The notes: generated by a model not told the origin, from the sequence alone. DNA of 64,000 nt from Trifolium pratense (GCF_020283565.1 NC_060060.1:24304001-24368000); one strand, 5' to 3'; shown: positions 1 through 12,658, counted from the first letter of the stretch. Program-made: numbers and translations.

Positions 1-465
1 AGTTGTGGCACCGTTCTGATGAAATTGAAATAAAAAAAAATGAAAATGAATCGAATTAAGTAACAGAAAATTGAGAGATCAAAGTAGAATGAATCGAATT
101 GATGAAGGAGAATTGAGAATTGGGTGGTGGTGGCGATTAGGGTTTGGAATCACGGCAGAGAGAGAGGTGGGTGGGTGGATTGCGTGTGTTTTGGTTGTTT
201 TTGACCAAAGAGACCCAAAAAAACTCAGAAACCAATCTCGCTCCACTTACAAAGTTCGGACGGCGACAGCAGTGGACGGAGACAGCGGCCAGGACGATGT
301 GATGCGGTGGTCGGCAAAGCGGAGAAAATTGTTTCTTTTATATTTGTTGAAGGAAATATACTGAAACACAATTGAAGAAAATTGATTTTGTTTGTTTTTT
401 GTATTTGTTGATAGGAAAGAAGGAAGACCGTGAAAAATGAAGATAATAGTTTTGTTTCTTTAGGG
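1..465. other. Intergenic or far-upstream region, no supported gene
   Basis: Purine-rich on the plus strand, with a run of GGTGG and GAGAGA motifs near 120-180. On the minus strand this is CT-rich, like the 5' leader or promoter of a gene that would lie left of the window. The short open frame at 71-364 has no recognisable domain and atypical composition. I annotate no gene here. Confidence 0.3.
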
Positions 466-1452
466 GTGTATTTAGGGGTGTATTGGATTAAGATTTCACA
501 AGATAATTTTAGCAAAAAAAATCTTGAAGATTTTAAAAGACTTTGTGAGATTGTATTGATTTTATGAGATTTTAGAAGACTTTTTTGAATGACTTTTTCA
601 ATCAAGATTCTTATCACAAGAATTTGTGAGACTTTATGACACAAACTTTTGAGATTTTGAAGATTTAAATGAGTCAATAAATTCGATATAAATTCCTTCT
701 AAAATAATAATGAATCAATCAATGAAAATTAATCATCATTAATATAATAAAAAAATCAACAATCATTAATATAATAAAAAAATCAATGAATAAAATTCTA
801 CAAAAAAAAAAATAATGAATAAACAAAAAAAAACAATTTATCACTACACAGCTTCAAGTCTTGTCCAATGCATATATCACCGCCCATAAGTATAGCTCAT
901 TGTAAACTAGCTAGCTTGAACCAAATTGATAGAAATGGTCAAAAAAAAAATGAACAAGGTTTGTTGTTGTTGTTGAAACATGTTGTTGTTGTTGTATATA
1001 TTTTCAATGTCTATATCCTATAATGAATCGTGACACTATTTATGGTAGCAGGACAACCATGAAGAGGAAACGTGATAGAGAGGTAGGGAGAAAATATAAG
1101 CGATTATAAAAAACATGAGATAATCAGAAAACATAGAAACATGAGGAAATGTGAAAGAAATAAAAAAAAATGAAAATCCATCAAAATCTCATGATATGAG
1201 GAAAGACTTTTTGTAGCTCAAAATTCACTAAAAAGTCCATCAAAATCCATTAAAATCCTATTTTTTAAACAATCCATCGAAATTAGAATACTTTTGAATA
1301 CCACAAGACTTTTTGTAAGTTGTAAAGAGTCTTGATTGAATACCACTAGACTTTTTTAAAGTCTTTTAAAATCCTAATTGAATACCACAAGATTTTATCA
1401 TCATAAAAAAGTCTTTTAAAATCCATCAAAATCCTAATTGAATACACCCCCC
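466..1452. mobile_element. Degenerate fold-back DNA transposon (MITE-like)
   Basis: The ends are inverted copies: GGGGTGTATTGGATTAAGA at the left and TCCTAATTGAATACACCCC at the right. Each is followed inward by repeated variants of AAAATCCATCAAAATCC or its complement. The flanks end in TTA on both sides, which would fit a PIF/Harbinger-type 3-bp duplication, but this short match could be chance. No transposase frame is present. Confidence 0.5.
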
Positions 1453-2261
1453 TTAATAAAATTGCAGAGAAGCAATGAGCTTAACAATGGTAGGGAAGAA
1501 GTAGGGATTGTCTACATTTGGGCAGTTTGATGGTTAGATAGATATGAGAGTTAGTCCTTCATCCATTATTGATCTAATGGTTAATATTTGGAGTTAGATA
1601 AATTTTTTAGTCTCTAAAAAAAGCTAATGAATTTTGATTTTAATCTTTATAAATAGAAAATGGGATATTTTTGCACTCTCAAAATTTTATGAGACCAAAA
1701 ACATTTCATTTTTTATTTTTAATTGTAGCTTAACTAATAGAAATACCGAAATTGTTAGTGTTGAACGTCATGACTGAGGTTCGAACTCCAGTTTTTCCAC
1801 TTTGTGTGTGCGAATTTTCAACGACTTTGTCATTTCGTCTATAAACAAAAAGAGTAAAAACAAAATTTGATATATTTTTAAGAATGAAAAACTTTTTTTT
1901 ATATAATAACTAGTTTGATTCCTTCAAAAAAAAAAACTAGTTTGATCCGATTTTGTGAAAATAAAAATGTGAATGGTTTGATGAAAACTAAAAAGCATAG
2001 AAGTTATTTTTTATTTGAGAGAAGAAGTTATTAAGAAAAAAATTATTAAAATAGAGTTAAGAAATTATTAAAACTAGCGGGCCAAATAAAAAATGTATGT
2101 TATGGTGAGTTTGTTAGTAAAAGATTATTGTTTCTACTAAAAAAAGGTATTGTTGGTATTGTAAAAAATTCACAACAAAACTCATGTATCATCTTTATAT
2201 ATAGTATAGATATAGATATCGATATAAATATAGTATAGATACAATACAAGAGATGATTTTG
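1453..2261. other. AT-rich intergenic DNA with a SINE-like trace
   Basis: No coding signal. Around 1772-1785 the string GAGGTTCGAACTCC resembles a pol III B box, and the surrounding 1740-1840 looks like a decayed tRNA-derived SINE. Nothing else is recognisable. Confidence 0.35.
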
Positions 2262-2443
2262 CATTAGGACCAAACTTATGTACAGTTCCATATACACAAT
2301 TTTTACTGTGCTAGATACATGAGGGAAGTTATTTTCATTTAAAAACATTTTTCTTTTTCTTTTTTTAATTAAAAAATATAAATAACTACTTTTTTGTGAG
2401 AGGAACAAGAAAAACAGCATCTAAAGAAATGTATATAAGTTTT
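2262..2443 (+). mobile_element. MITE copy A of a dispersed ~180-bp family
   Basis: Starts AGGACCAAACTTATGTAC and ends with a rough inverse, TATATAAGTTTTGTC. A second copy, highly similar over its whole length, lies at 45689-45877. Flanking TTTGCATT is seen on both sides (just left of 2262 and from about 2444), compatible with an 8-bp target duplication. Confidence 0.65.
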
Positions 2444-2871
2444 GTCATTTGCATTATTAGCGGAATTGGTCATCATTTTAGGTGTTTGGTAAATTTTTTG
2501 GAGCCTAGTGGTCATATTGGGTAGTAAAATTTGGTTTCATATTATTTTTGTCAAGAAATTTGATTCCATATTTTTAATTTTTTTTCTTGATGAATATTTT
2601 TTATTATTGTTGGGGCTTCTTTTTACTTATTTTAAGTCTTTATGTGGACCAATAAGTATAAAATACAATTTTTATTTAAATGAAAATTAAAAGTATATAA
2701 ATTTAATTTTTTTAAAAATATTTATACAAAAATTATTGTTTACAATATATTGAATTCCGTTATTCTTTATCGTTCTCATATCAAATGATTTTAAATTTTT
2801 GTAAAATTTAACATAAATGATCTACGAGATATAAGTTTTTAATCTAAAGGTGAATTTTGTAATATTTGTAT
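2444..2871. other. AT-rich intergenic DNA
   Basis: No gene, repeat boundary or RNA signal that I can support. The small open frame at 2508-2690 has a low-complexity Phe/Leu/Ile composition expected from AT-rich noise. Confidence 0.3.
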
Positions 2872-3878
2872 TTCTTAACAGTTATCAGCAGTTATCATAT
2901 CTTGTGTTTGGTGCACACATGATAACAATGATAGGATATGATAGGATATAAAACAGGATAAAGATAGTGATAGTGATAGGATATGATATAAAACAGGATA
3001 AAGATAAGATAAGATATCAGCAGAATAACAATTATCCTCAGTTATTCTATCTTGTGTTTGGTGCACACAAGATAACAAACATGATAATTATTATATCATG
3101 TTTTTAATACATACTTGCTTATAATAATATGATAAGATATATAAAATATTTAAATAACAAAATTACCTTTAAAACAATTGTTATTTTTTTAAAATTATTT
3201 TGTAATACTTTGAATTTTATAAATAAAAGATATAAATAAATAATCAAATAACTTTATATAGTTTTAAATAAAAAACATGAGAAAATAATAAAGTTTAATT
3301 TTTTATATGAATCATGATCAAATAAATAACCCAATGATATATACATGTTAGATAAGCTAAATAAATATATGATATATCTCATACGTAAATAATAAAAATA
3401 CCATTTCAAAATAATTATATTTAATTTCTTATAAAATTTAAATTAATATTCATATTTTGCGATTTTTTAATAATTAATTTACTTTAAAATATTGTAATTT
3501 TAGTATAATTTTGATTTTTTTTAGATTATGTAAATTACAAAATTACCATTGTGAGAAAATCACATCTATATTTAAAAATTAAATATTTTATTATTAATTT
3601 ACTATCAAATTATTTTATTATTTATATTTTATTAATTTTCATTTTTTTTATTTTAAAATATATTTTATAGAATAAATCAGTACAAAAAGTTTTTATCCTA
3701 TCTTGCTGGTAACCCAGTTCAAATTCAGGATAAAAATTCTAACTAGAGAGATAGGATAGGATAAACTACATGATTAACTTATCATATCCTGCTGTGTCAC
3801 CAAACACTGGACTGAAACAGGATATGATACAGTTATCTTATCTATCTCTTATCCTGTGCACCAAACGGGCCCTAAAGC
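2872..3878. mobile_element. Fold-back element rich in GATAGGATA/TATCCTATC repeats
   Basis: The left part carries two copies of a ~60-bp unit (2875-2935 and 3022-3080) ending TGTTTGGTGCACAC. The right end contains TATCCTGTGCACCAAACGGG, its inverse. The interior is extremely AT-rich and has no coding frame. Ends of the form GTTTGGTGCAC are typical of small plant DNA transposons; the superfamily was not determined. Confidence 0.5.
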
Positions 3879-4154
3879 GCTATTGAACGGTGTAACATTA
3901 CTCAAATGTTACACTGATGTAATTAGATTTAAAATTATTTTTTAACACTCATCCACATTAGGCCTCCTATTTAATATTAGCACTTGCCAAAATACAATAG
4001 TCAACAAATATCGTTGTGTTAAAAAAAAAATCGTTAATTTAGAAGAAAATTAACGATATTGTCACTATTGTTAATGAACAATAGTTTATTAAAAAAAATT
4101 TGGCTTAATTGCAGTGACGAAACTAGGAAATCAAATCCGGGTGGACAGCTAAAA

Positions 4155-4318
4155 AATATAATTGGATGGCAGAATTGAAAGCAAGCAATCGGCACATAAT
4201 TGGATGGCAGAATTGAAAGCAAAACAAAATTGTATGTACCTTACATTGTGATAAGAGCAAAACAAGCAATCAACACATAATTGGAGAATTGAAAGCAAGC
4301 AATCCGCACGAACATAAA
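4155..4318. repeat. Degenerate tandem repeat
   Basis: The phrase AATTGGATGGCAGAATTGAA occurs twice in direct succession (about 4160 and 4198) and again in shortened form near 4276, each followed by AAGCAA and a CACAT/CACGA string. Just upstream, 4112-4145 carries GCAGTGACGAAACTAGG, resembling the end of a hAT-type element seen again near 50505. Confidence 0.55.
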
Positions 4319-4390
4319 CATGCATAAACAGAACCAAACATTTTTTGATATCGTACCCCTCTTTCTAGTTCTTTTTTATTTTTTAATTAA

Positions 4391-4834
4391 GGGGAAATAG
4401 TTATTTTAGTCTCTCAACGTGCAATTCGTTGTCATTTTGGTCCTTCATTGAGGAAAAACTATTGAATAGTCCCTGAATCTGCATTCTGTTGGTCAGTTTG
4501 GTCCATGCTGTTAAGTTTGGCCGTTAGCTCAACAAAAAAGCTGACGTGACATTTTTTTGGAAACACGTCAGCTTGCTGAGTTGGCACGAGGGGCGGGGAA
4601 ACAACCATTTTGGTCCCTGGTTGTTTCCCCGTCCCTATTGCCAACTCAGCAAGCTGACGTGGGTCCAAAAAAATGTCACGTCAACTTTTTTGTTGAGTTA
4701 ACGGACAAACTTAACAGCAAAGACTAAACTGACTAACGGAATGCAGATTCAGAGACTATTTAGTAGTTTTTCCTCAGTAAGGGACCATAATGACAACGAG
4801 TTACACATTGAGGGACCAAAATGACTATTTCCCC
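4391..4834. mobile_element. Mutator-type fold-back MITE with 9-bp TSD
   Basis: A 444-bp element with long terminal inverted repeats: GGGGAAATAGTTATTTTAGT at the left, and the inverse of GGGACCAAAATGACTATTT followed by CCCC at the right. It is flanked by the exact 9-bp direct repeat TTTAATTAA at 4382-4390 and 4835-4843. A 9-bp target duplication plus long inverted repeats is the signature of non-autonomous Mutator-like elements. The centre is itself a near-perfect palindrome around GACGTCAGC-type motifs. No transposase. Confidence 0.85.
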
Positions 4835-5145
4835 TTTAATTAATTACATCAAATAATATTATTTATTTATTTATTGTTGTATATAAGGTTGATTCCTTTG
4901 GTTTATTTTAAGTGACAATGACTCTACTATCATTTCACAACATAGTCCCCATGTAGTATGTGTGTATGGAGAAAAAATCTTACTTTAGACGATTTTCTAC
5001 TTTAACACAAGTCCATAAGCTTTCCGCGTCACTCGTACAAAGAATTGCTTGACACTCAATAATACCAATAAAATAAAGAGATTGGAATGCTTAATAGTCC
5101 CTATGTCGTGCGAGCTAATACTAGAGTTATATAACTCAGACTCTC

Positions 5146-5568
5146 AGGGTGTGTTTGTTTCAAGGTATGAAATTGCATTCCTTGGAATGATATTCCTAGG
5201 AATATTATTTTCAGGAATAACATTCCTACTCATGTGTTTGGTTAAAATTTAGATTTCCTGGGAATGTTTTTAAAATTTATATAAAATAAAAAATTCAAAA
5301 AAATAAAAATGCAAATAAATGTGAGTGGTAGTGGGAAGTTATGAGAACTTATAGGAAGTTGAGTTTTATTCCCATGGGAATGTTATATTCCCACCCTATT
5401 AGCATGTGAATAACAAGTGTAGAAGTTATGTGTAATTAACATTCCTGTGATTAAAAAATTTCTGGGAACAAATTTTCAAAACTTGAAACAAACATAGCAA
5501 TGTTACATTCCAGATCTCATATTCCCAGGAATAACATTACAAACCTTGAAACAAACACACCCTCAGAG
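5146..5568. mobile_element. Fold-back MITE (TGTGTTTGTTTCAAGG ends)
   Basis: Left end GGGTGTGTTTGTTTCAAGGT is mirrored at the right by ACCTTGAAACAAACACACCC. The interior repeats GGAATATTCC-like palindromic words. Flanks share CTCAG, so the duplication is either 5 bp (CTCAG) or 3 bp (TCA), depending on where the ends are set. Confidence 0.7.
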
Positions 5569-5631
5569 AAGGTGGCTGGACTTGGACATGTGAGACGAGT
5601 GGAACTATAGCTTATATAGCTATTTAAATAA

Positions 5632-5798
5632 GGAAAATGCTAAAGGAGTACCGGTTAAACATTTAAAAATAGAAATTCTGTCTCGAAATATGTGTATTCA
5701 ATATCTCAAAAGTATCAAAAATTATCTTTTCAATACTAATTTTTTTTTGTATGCTTAACAAGTGTCCTGAGACATTATTTAGCATGATCCTTTAAATA
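5632..5798. mobile_element. Small fold-back MITE
   Basis: Imperfect inverted ends around AATGCTAAAGGAGTACCGG and the inverse of GTGTCCTGAGACATTATTTA. The layout resembles the elements at 6001-6172 and 42056-42240, so the three may belong to one family. Confidence 0.45.
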
Positions 5799-6000
5799 AT
5801 GGTATAAGTATATGACAATAAAAGAGGCAAGATTGAGAAAATCTGATGAAATAAAAGAGGCAAGAATTGTGTCCTGGACTAAGGTTCACACGCTCACCTT
5901 CTCAACGTACAGTATGAGAAACATACAAATTTATTGGAATTGAATGCCTATTAAGGAGAAAACGTATGTAGTAAAACTGGCTGCATTATTATTTAAAGGG

Positions 6001-6172
6001 TCTTGTTAACATGTGCTCTTAGGGCACATGTTAAGATATACCAAAATAGAAATTCAACATTTAATGATACAAGAAATTTAATGCTTCAAAAGTCAAAATG
6101 CACAAATTAACATTTAATAATTTCTATTTTTGCTTCCTTAACATGTGCCTTAAGGGCACAAGTTAACATTCT
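6001..6172. mobile_element. Small fold-back MITE (TTAACATGTGC ends)
   Basis: Left arm CTTGTTAACATGTGCTCTTA with inner GGGCACATGTTAAG; right arm CTTAACATGTGCCTTAAGGG then CACAAGTTAACA. The two arms fold on each other and each also contains a small internal palindrome. Non-coding. Confidence 0.65.
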
Positions 6173-6246
6173 CCTTATTTAAAATTAAATTATCATCATC
6201 ATATATGTGACATAGGAAAAGGGAATTATGTGAAATTAATGAAATA

Positions 6247-6402
6247 AGTACGTAAGTCCATCCTTAATTATAAGGAAAAGTCAACTTTTCAGATTCATTC
6301 AATAACCGATGAATTTGGTCTATAATATAGATCATATACATTAATTATTCAATAAATCTAGAAAGCAAACTTTTGCTTATAATTAAGGATGAAGTAGTAA
6401 AC
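6247..6402. mobile_element. Stowaway-like MITE, degraded
   Basis: Inverted arms TCCTTAATTATAAG and CTTATAATTAAGGATG enclose a second palindrome around AGATTCATTCAATAACCGAT and its inverse. The inner core is shared with the elements at 61354-61504 and 61668-61790. Confidence 0.6.
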
Positions 6403-7749
6403 CCAGTCAACAAGTGCCATTTTTAAAAATTTGATTGGAATCAATAAAGTGAGAGATTAACGTTAAAAAAAAAGTGAGAGATTAACGTTAAATCAAATAA
6501 ATGAGGGAATGATGAGCAACTGAAAAAAGAACATTATCTTTTAATATCCTTAATTAACATTGGCTCGTGAGAGAGGAGAATTGGAAATAGAAACAAGTCG
6601 TGAAATTTTGAAATAGACATAAGTGTGCAAGATTACTTTAATTTTGATAACTCCCAATTTAATTAAATAAATATTTGGCATAAAATAAAAGAATCATGAC
6701 AGACTAAGAATATCTGGTTTAGTAAAAAAAAAAAAAACATTATCCGGTAGTTAAAATAGTTCAAATATATATATATAATGTATATAAAATATCTGGTCGT
6801 TACATTATTACTCCCTTAAAAATTGTTCGACTCCCGAGTGGAACAATTTTTTAGTCAGATTTTACTTACCTCGCGGCCGAACTCTGGACTACTGCACCCC
6901 TTTCTCCTAAGAACCACGGATATAAACAAAAAAAAAATAGAGTTAATATCTTAGGAAATATAGAATTAATTACTTTTTGACCAACATTCAAGTGCACTTA
7001 ATGTTTTAGAAGATTAGAATTAGAAATATTTTGTATTAAATTTGAGGCATATCAATATTTTATTGGATGAACTCTAACTTTTGATTACTTAGCCCTGCTT
7101 TGATCAAAGTCTAGCTATCTATTTTGAAGGTTGATTTTTTTAGTTTTGGCTGTTTTGTGTTTTATTATTTGTCAAAAAAATTAACAAAATATAAAGAGTA
7201 TTTGTATGTCAAAATGCAATTTTTTTTTTATTTTATTTTACGTTGTTTTTCTTAGTTTGACTGGCTTAGACCAATTGGTTTCATGTTTTCCTTAACCAAT
7301 AGTAATTTGTGTATGGAGAAAGCTGAATGTTACGAGAGAAGAGACGACGAAAAGCAACGAATGCACATTAGCCATTAGATTAAATCTTGATTTTATCCGA
7401 TCGTGCATTATACTCTTCGCACTATATAGCAAAGTTCTTTTTGTATTTGTTGAATTGAATTGAGTTTTCATGTACCATTTAAAAGAAAAAAAGATCATGC
7501 ATGATATAATGTTTACATATCCATATCACTTTTTAACGAAAAAATATTGTTTTCATTAATATGGATGATACGGTCATTAAATTTCAAAAAATAAATCTTC
7601 ATTAGGTTGATATGCATATTGGAAAATTATATTGTTTTCAATGAAAGATTTTAAAACGGATAAACGTTTTCCTCCATATATTTATTGACATAAAAAAAAA
7701 GGGAATATTTATTGATTCATATATTTATATTTTGTTGGATTTGTGTAGA
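6403..7749. other. Intergenic region upstream of the pectin acetylesterase gene
   Basis: AT-rich, with no recognisable gene. The last 500 bases must hold the promoter of the gene starting at 7750. A TATA-like run ATATATTTATATTTTG lies within about 35 bases of the start codon, too close to be assigned as the TATA box with confidence. Confidence 0.3.
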
Positions 7750-10700
7750 ATGGAGAGCACAAGATTATGCCAATGGTTAAAGTTAAATCTTGTGGTGATT
7801 GCATTAGTATTTTTAAAGGCAGAAGCTGGTTTTGCACCAATCACTATTGTCCAAAGCGCAGTAGCAAAAGGAGCTGGTAAGAAGTCTTTCTTGTTTGTTT
7901 GTATTTATTCATATGGCACGTTTGAATATGACTTATTTTTGAGTTTATGAAAATAATTTACGTAAATAAATATAAATAAAATTTTATTACTATCCACACA
8001 AAAAATTTTGAAATAAAAATAATTTCTTCTTTCCTTTGAATTTTCAATTACCTCATCCAAACACATCGTCTTGACTGTGTTATTCATCGCATGTCTACAC
8101 GATATTTTTTATTGATGTTTATATTAATTGTTAAATTGAATTTTTATATATTTTACAGTTTGTTTGGATGGTAGTCCACCAGCTTACAATTTTCAGAAGG
8201 GATATGGAACAGGAATTAACAGTTGGTTAGTTCATATGGAGGTTTGTCATTTTTTTAAAAAAATTATCATAAATAATAATAGTGTTTTGCATTTTTTTTT
8301 GGACAAATCATGAAAGATTCTCTTTTATTGGTGATACTGATGAACTTGGATTTATATTTTTGTTAATGTTAGGGAGGAGGATGGTGCCATAATGCCACTA
8401 CTTGCCTTGCTCGTAAGACGACTCGTTTAGGTTCATCGACAAAAATGGGAGATACACTTGCATTTTCAGGAATTTTAAATGACAACAAACAATTTAATCC
8501 AGGTATTTTGTACTAGACCATTGATCATTTTTGTTTTAGCATTGCTAAATTTTACGGAAGAATTTGAACACGAAAGACAAGAACTCGTTAAGTGTATATT
8601 ATTTTTAAAAAATTAATCTATCTGTCGTAATAAGAAATAACATTTTCTTTTTCTTTTCATGAATTCCAAGTTTTGTTCTAATGAATGTTCTGAATTGTAG
8701 ATTTCTACAATTGGAACAGAATTAAGGTTAGATATTGTGATGGTTCATCTTTTACTGGTGATGTGGAAGCAGTCAATCCAGTAAGTTTTACAAAATCATA
8801 ATCCTAAATTTTCAAGAAAATATTAGCTTTTAGTATAAATTTTTTATTCTTTTTTTCTTCATCAGATTAAATCTTAACGATATAATGTGTAAATCAGGAA
8901 ACTAAGTTGCACTTTAGAGGAGCAAGAATTTTTGAAGCTGTCATGGAGGATTTACTAGCAAAAGGAATGAAAAATGCTCAAAATGTATGACAACATATTC
9001 ATGATTTGTGGCTCTTTTTTAATTTGTCCTCTTTATTAATTCGAAAATATTTGTTTGACATATATTATGACATCAGACACTGCACTGACTTGTTTTTTTT
9101 TTTTTTTTTATAAGGCGCACGGACTCATTTGTTACAACTTATTAAAAAAAGTAATTTTGGTATTAATAATTTAAAGATAATTTGTTACAAAAATTCAGGC
9201 TATCATCTCAGGATGTTCAGCTGGAGGATTAACTTCATTACTGCATTGCGATCGTTTTCGAGCTCTTCTTCCCAGAGGAGCTAAAGTGAAATGTATCTCA
9301 GATGCCGGTTACTTTATCAATGTGTAAGCATTAGTGCATTACCTATAATAATATGCTTCTTAATTAATCAACATTTTTCGAAATTTTCGAAGTTTCTTAA
9401 ATCATTTTATATGATTTATAATGTTACTGTTAACAGAAAAGATTTATCAGGAGCACAAACCATTGAGCAATTCTTCAATCAAGTTGTTACCACACATGTA
9501 TGTACCCTTTGATTCATAATGTTACTGCATTTTCATTTCAATGATACTTTCTGAAGCTTTATTTTTAATCTGATTTTTTTTTTCTACTATTAGGGGTCTA
9601 CAAAGAATTTACCTAGATCATGCACTTCAAAACTCAAACCAGAGCTGGTTAGTTTCGGAACTATATTTCTATTTTTCTACCTTAGTAATTCAATTACTTC
9701 TTTCTGTTGTGACTATAATAATTTTGAATACTTAACTATGTTGCAGTGCTTTTTCCCTCAATATTTTGTATCACAAATCACTACACCAATCTTCTTTGTA
9801 AATTCGGAAATCGACTCATGGCAGGTTAGATTATTCTTTTGCTCAACAGGAGATATGCAACAGGGCTTTTCCCTGATCCTCAAGATATATTTTCTTTGAT
9901 ATACAGATTAAAAACATTTTGACGCCGCATATGGCTGATTGGCGTGAATGCAAGCTAGATATAAAGAAATGCACTCCTACTCAACTAAATCAAATCAATG
10001 GTGAATATTTTTATCTTATGGTTGTCATATATATACTAACAGCAAAATTAATATTTACCTAACTTCACTTTTACCATGACTTGATTTTCAGGCTTTAGAA
10101 CAGAATTCCTAAAAGCAATAACTCCTATAGGCAACTCTCCATCCAAAGGAATGTTCTTAAACTCTTGCTATAACCACTGTCAAACCGAACTGCAGGAACT
10201 ATGGTTGTATAGTGGCTCTCCATTGTTGGCCAAGACAGTAAGAGGCTTCACTATTTTAACCTCCCTTCCCTTTGCTATATAAAATATAACATATCAAGAG
10301 TTTTCAACTAAGCTCCTCTGCTACTGCTTCAGAGTCGTTGAATCCAACAACTCTGCAACACGATAAGAGGATATCCTCTATTGTTATTTTGGAGTAGTTG
10401 GATCCAACAACTCTGTAGTAGTATCAGAGGATCCAAGACAGGAAGCAACCAAGATCCTTTGCTATTGTTTCAGAGTCGTTGGATCCAACAACTCTGCAGT
10501 AGTATCAGAGGATCCAAGACAGTAAGTTGCTGCACTATTATATCCCCCCTCCAACTCCCTTTCGTCCATAACATAAAACATATCACGAGTTTTCAACTAA
10601 GATCCTCTGCTACTGCTTCAGAGTCGTTGAATTCAACAACTCTGCAGCCGTATCAGAGGTTCTAAGTCTATTAGTATTTTTTCGTTCATATCTGATGTAG

Positions 10701-10875
10701 ATGAATAGCTGACTTGTCTGCATTGTGTAACATCTTGCAGCCGATTGCAAAAGCGGTAGCAGACTGGTTTTATGACAGAAGCCCTTTCCATCAGATAGAT
10801 TGTGCTTATCCCTGCAACCCAACTTGTGGTAACCACGTTCTTGAAGTTCTAAAGGAAGATGATCTAGAACTATAA
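7750..10875 (+). CDS. Pectin acetylesterase (Notum/PAE family, CE13)
   Basis: Removes O-acetyl groups from cell-wall pectin; family members are secreted to the apoplast. Twelve exons join in frame: 7750-7876, 8159-8241, 8373-8502, 8701-8780, 8898-8984, 9199-9323, 9437-9497, 9594-9647, 9747-9824, 9907-10000, 10092-10237 and 10741-10875, giving 399 aa, the usual family length. The start MESTRLC is followed by a hydrophobic stretch (residues about 13-25) consistent with a signal peptide. Family landmarks are all present: oxyanion-type MEGGGWC (69-75), nucleophile box SGCSAGG with Ser176, acid Asp272 in SEIDSWQ, and His335 in NSCYNHCQ. Cysteines expected for disulphides are kept. All junctions are GT..AG. 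Intron 11 contains the palindromic repeat array. No disabling change is seen, so the gene looks functional. Confidence 0.93.
10305..10680. repeat. Array of four palindromic ~60-bp units inside intron 11
   Basis: Four copies of a palindrome with core AGAGTCGTTGGATCCAACAA followed by CTCT, at 10331-10354, 10391-10414, 10472-10495 and 10620-10643. Longer inverted arms (GATCCTCTG and CAGAGGATC) surround the better copies. A stretch before the first unit (about 10265-10330, TTTTCAACTAAGCTCCTCTG) is repeated before the fourth (about 10565-10620). The string CCAAGACAGTAAG, identical to the exon 11/intron junction, recurs at about 10513-10525, duplicating the splice-donor context. Confidence 0.85.
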
Positions 10876-12561
10876 ATTCATTACATCAAAATCAATTCAT
10901 ATACGAAATAAATAAATTTTTCATCATTTTTATAAAACCACAATGTTTTAACTAGTGACTGAATAAGAAAAATATACGACTTTTACAAATTTTATTTTGT
11001 GGTAATGATTTTTACAAATTTATCAAGCTATGAATAAAGCATTCTAATGAAATTGTTTAATGCAAATTTTGAATAAATTGCTGTGCTTGGGCGCCTTCCA
11101 TCATTAATTGTTTAATGCAATAGTTACCATATTCTTAATAAAAGTTTATATATTTATGAAAAAAATTCAAAAATAAATAAATCATAGTATATTATTTTGT
11201 TTCCTATTTTGCTGCTACTTGATTTGTTAGAAGGTGAGAAAAAATGATTTTTTCTTAAGCCTAAAGTCCTATTTATAGTTTAGAGAACCATCAATTTTGT
11301 CAACTTCAGTAGTTATAGGATATTGTTGTGAATTCGATTGAAACTCATAACAATACTTTGATGTGTACGTAGAGCAAAATTAATAGTAACCAATAACTTA
11401 GTAAACAATAATAATCACGAACAAAACGAGAGGAAGGACAAGAAAAAAGAACATACGATATTTGTTACAAAGAGTTTTGTTACAAAGAGATTCCAAAAAC
11501 AATTTTAAGAATTAACCTTAATTCAACTCTTTTCCCGAATATCTACATTTGACTAAGAGACTCAATGATTTAGATTTTCCAAGTTGGATTCAATAATTAA
11601 TCCTTTACCCAACGCTAGAATTGTACCAAGTGATATATGTCATTTGTTATCTCTAAAGCCTAATATATATGTTGTAGCAAATCCTAATTGAACTAGTTAC
11701 ATCTTCTCTCTTGCTCTCATTTATGTATTTAACATTCGTCTATATATAGAGAAATATAAGGCTTAAAAACTGGAACAAATCTGTTTCAAATAAAATTGAA
11801 TCTCACCTTCCAAACAATACAAACAAAAAAAAAAAAAAAGATTTTACACACTAGGCTGGCCCATAGAGCCTGGGTGCAAACTGTACACGCCTGGGCGCAA
11901 ACTTGCAGAACCGAGCTTAGCTCTGAGCGCTAGTCTGCAATGCCTGGGCGTAAACTGACAGAATGCTTCAAAAATTTATCCATTGACTTCCAGGACCGTG
12001 GAAGCCGGAAGACCACCACAAGCCTTGGTAGATGCATCCGAACGAGGGTCTGAATTACCTACCATAGTCGTGGCATGCCATCACATGCTGGGGAAAGTCC
12101 TAGTGCTTAATATTTTCTTGACTTTTCATGTGCTCAACTTTTAGTGAAAGTTTCTTGATCGATCCTTTGGTTAGGACCAAACATGATTTGCATTGATTTT
12201 TCACTTTCTTTCTTAATAAGGAAGATCTTACACTACTATAAAACAAGATTTAATCTTCCACATTTTATTTTTTATTTTCATCACCAATACCCACTATCAA
12301 TATAATAAGGCAATGTTTTTATAACAAGAGGTGTGCATTACATAAAAAAAATAACAAGAGGCACATAGCATGTTAAACGTGGTTGGTGAGATTAAAAAAA
12401 TTTATAATCGTCACATGGTTGGTGCAATGAAAAAAAAGTGTATTATTCTTAATGGACTCTAACATTAGAAGGTAATATTGTATTATTTTAATATTAGTAT
12501 TGTATTAATTAACATCTCTGCAGTGTCTATAAAATGCATATGATCTCTTTTGCAAAGATAC

Positions 12562-12565
<4 letters not shown>
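10876..12565. other. Intergenic region with degraded retroelement-like DNA
   Basis: The first ~150 bases should include the 3' UTR of the pectin acetylesterase; AATAAATAAAT near 10905 is a possible polyadenylation signal. From about 11300 to 12110 the sequence is less AT-rich, with repeated CCTGGGCGCAAACT-type words (11870-11960), resembling a decayed LTR, but no paired end or TSD was found. At about 12524 the string TCTATAAAATGC looks like the remains of the P450 TATA box. Confidence 0.35.

Positions 12566-12658
<93 letters not shown>
12566..12658. repeat. (AT)n microsatellite, about 93 bp
   Basis: Uninterrupted alternating AT between the TATA-like string at 12524 and the P450 relic start at 12707. 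It would lie in that gene's promoter or leader. Confidence 0.97.

Noticed and set aside
71..364. 97-codon open frame near the left edge
   Set aside because: No domain, odd composition, no clear promoter; more likely leader or promoter DNA of a gene on the other strand outside the window.
10381..10836. Three overlapping short frames within the pectin acetylesterase gene
   Set aside because: They are translations of the intronic palindrome array and of the last exon in wrong frames.
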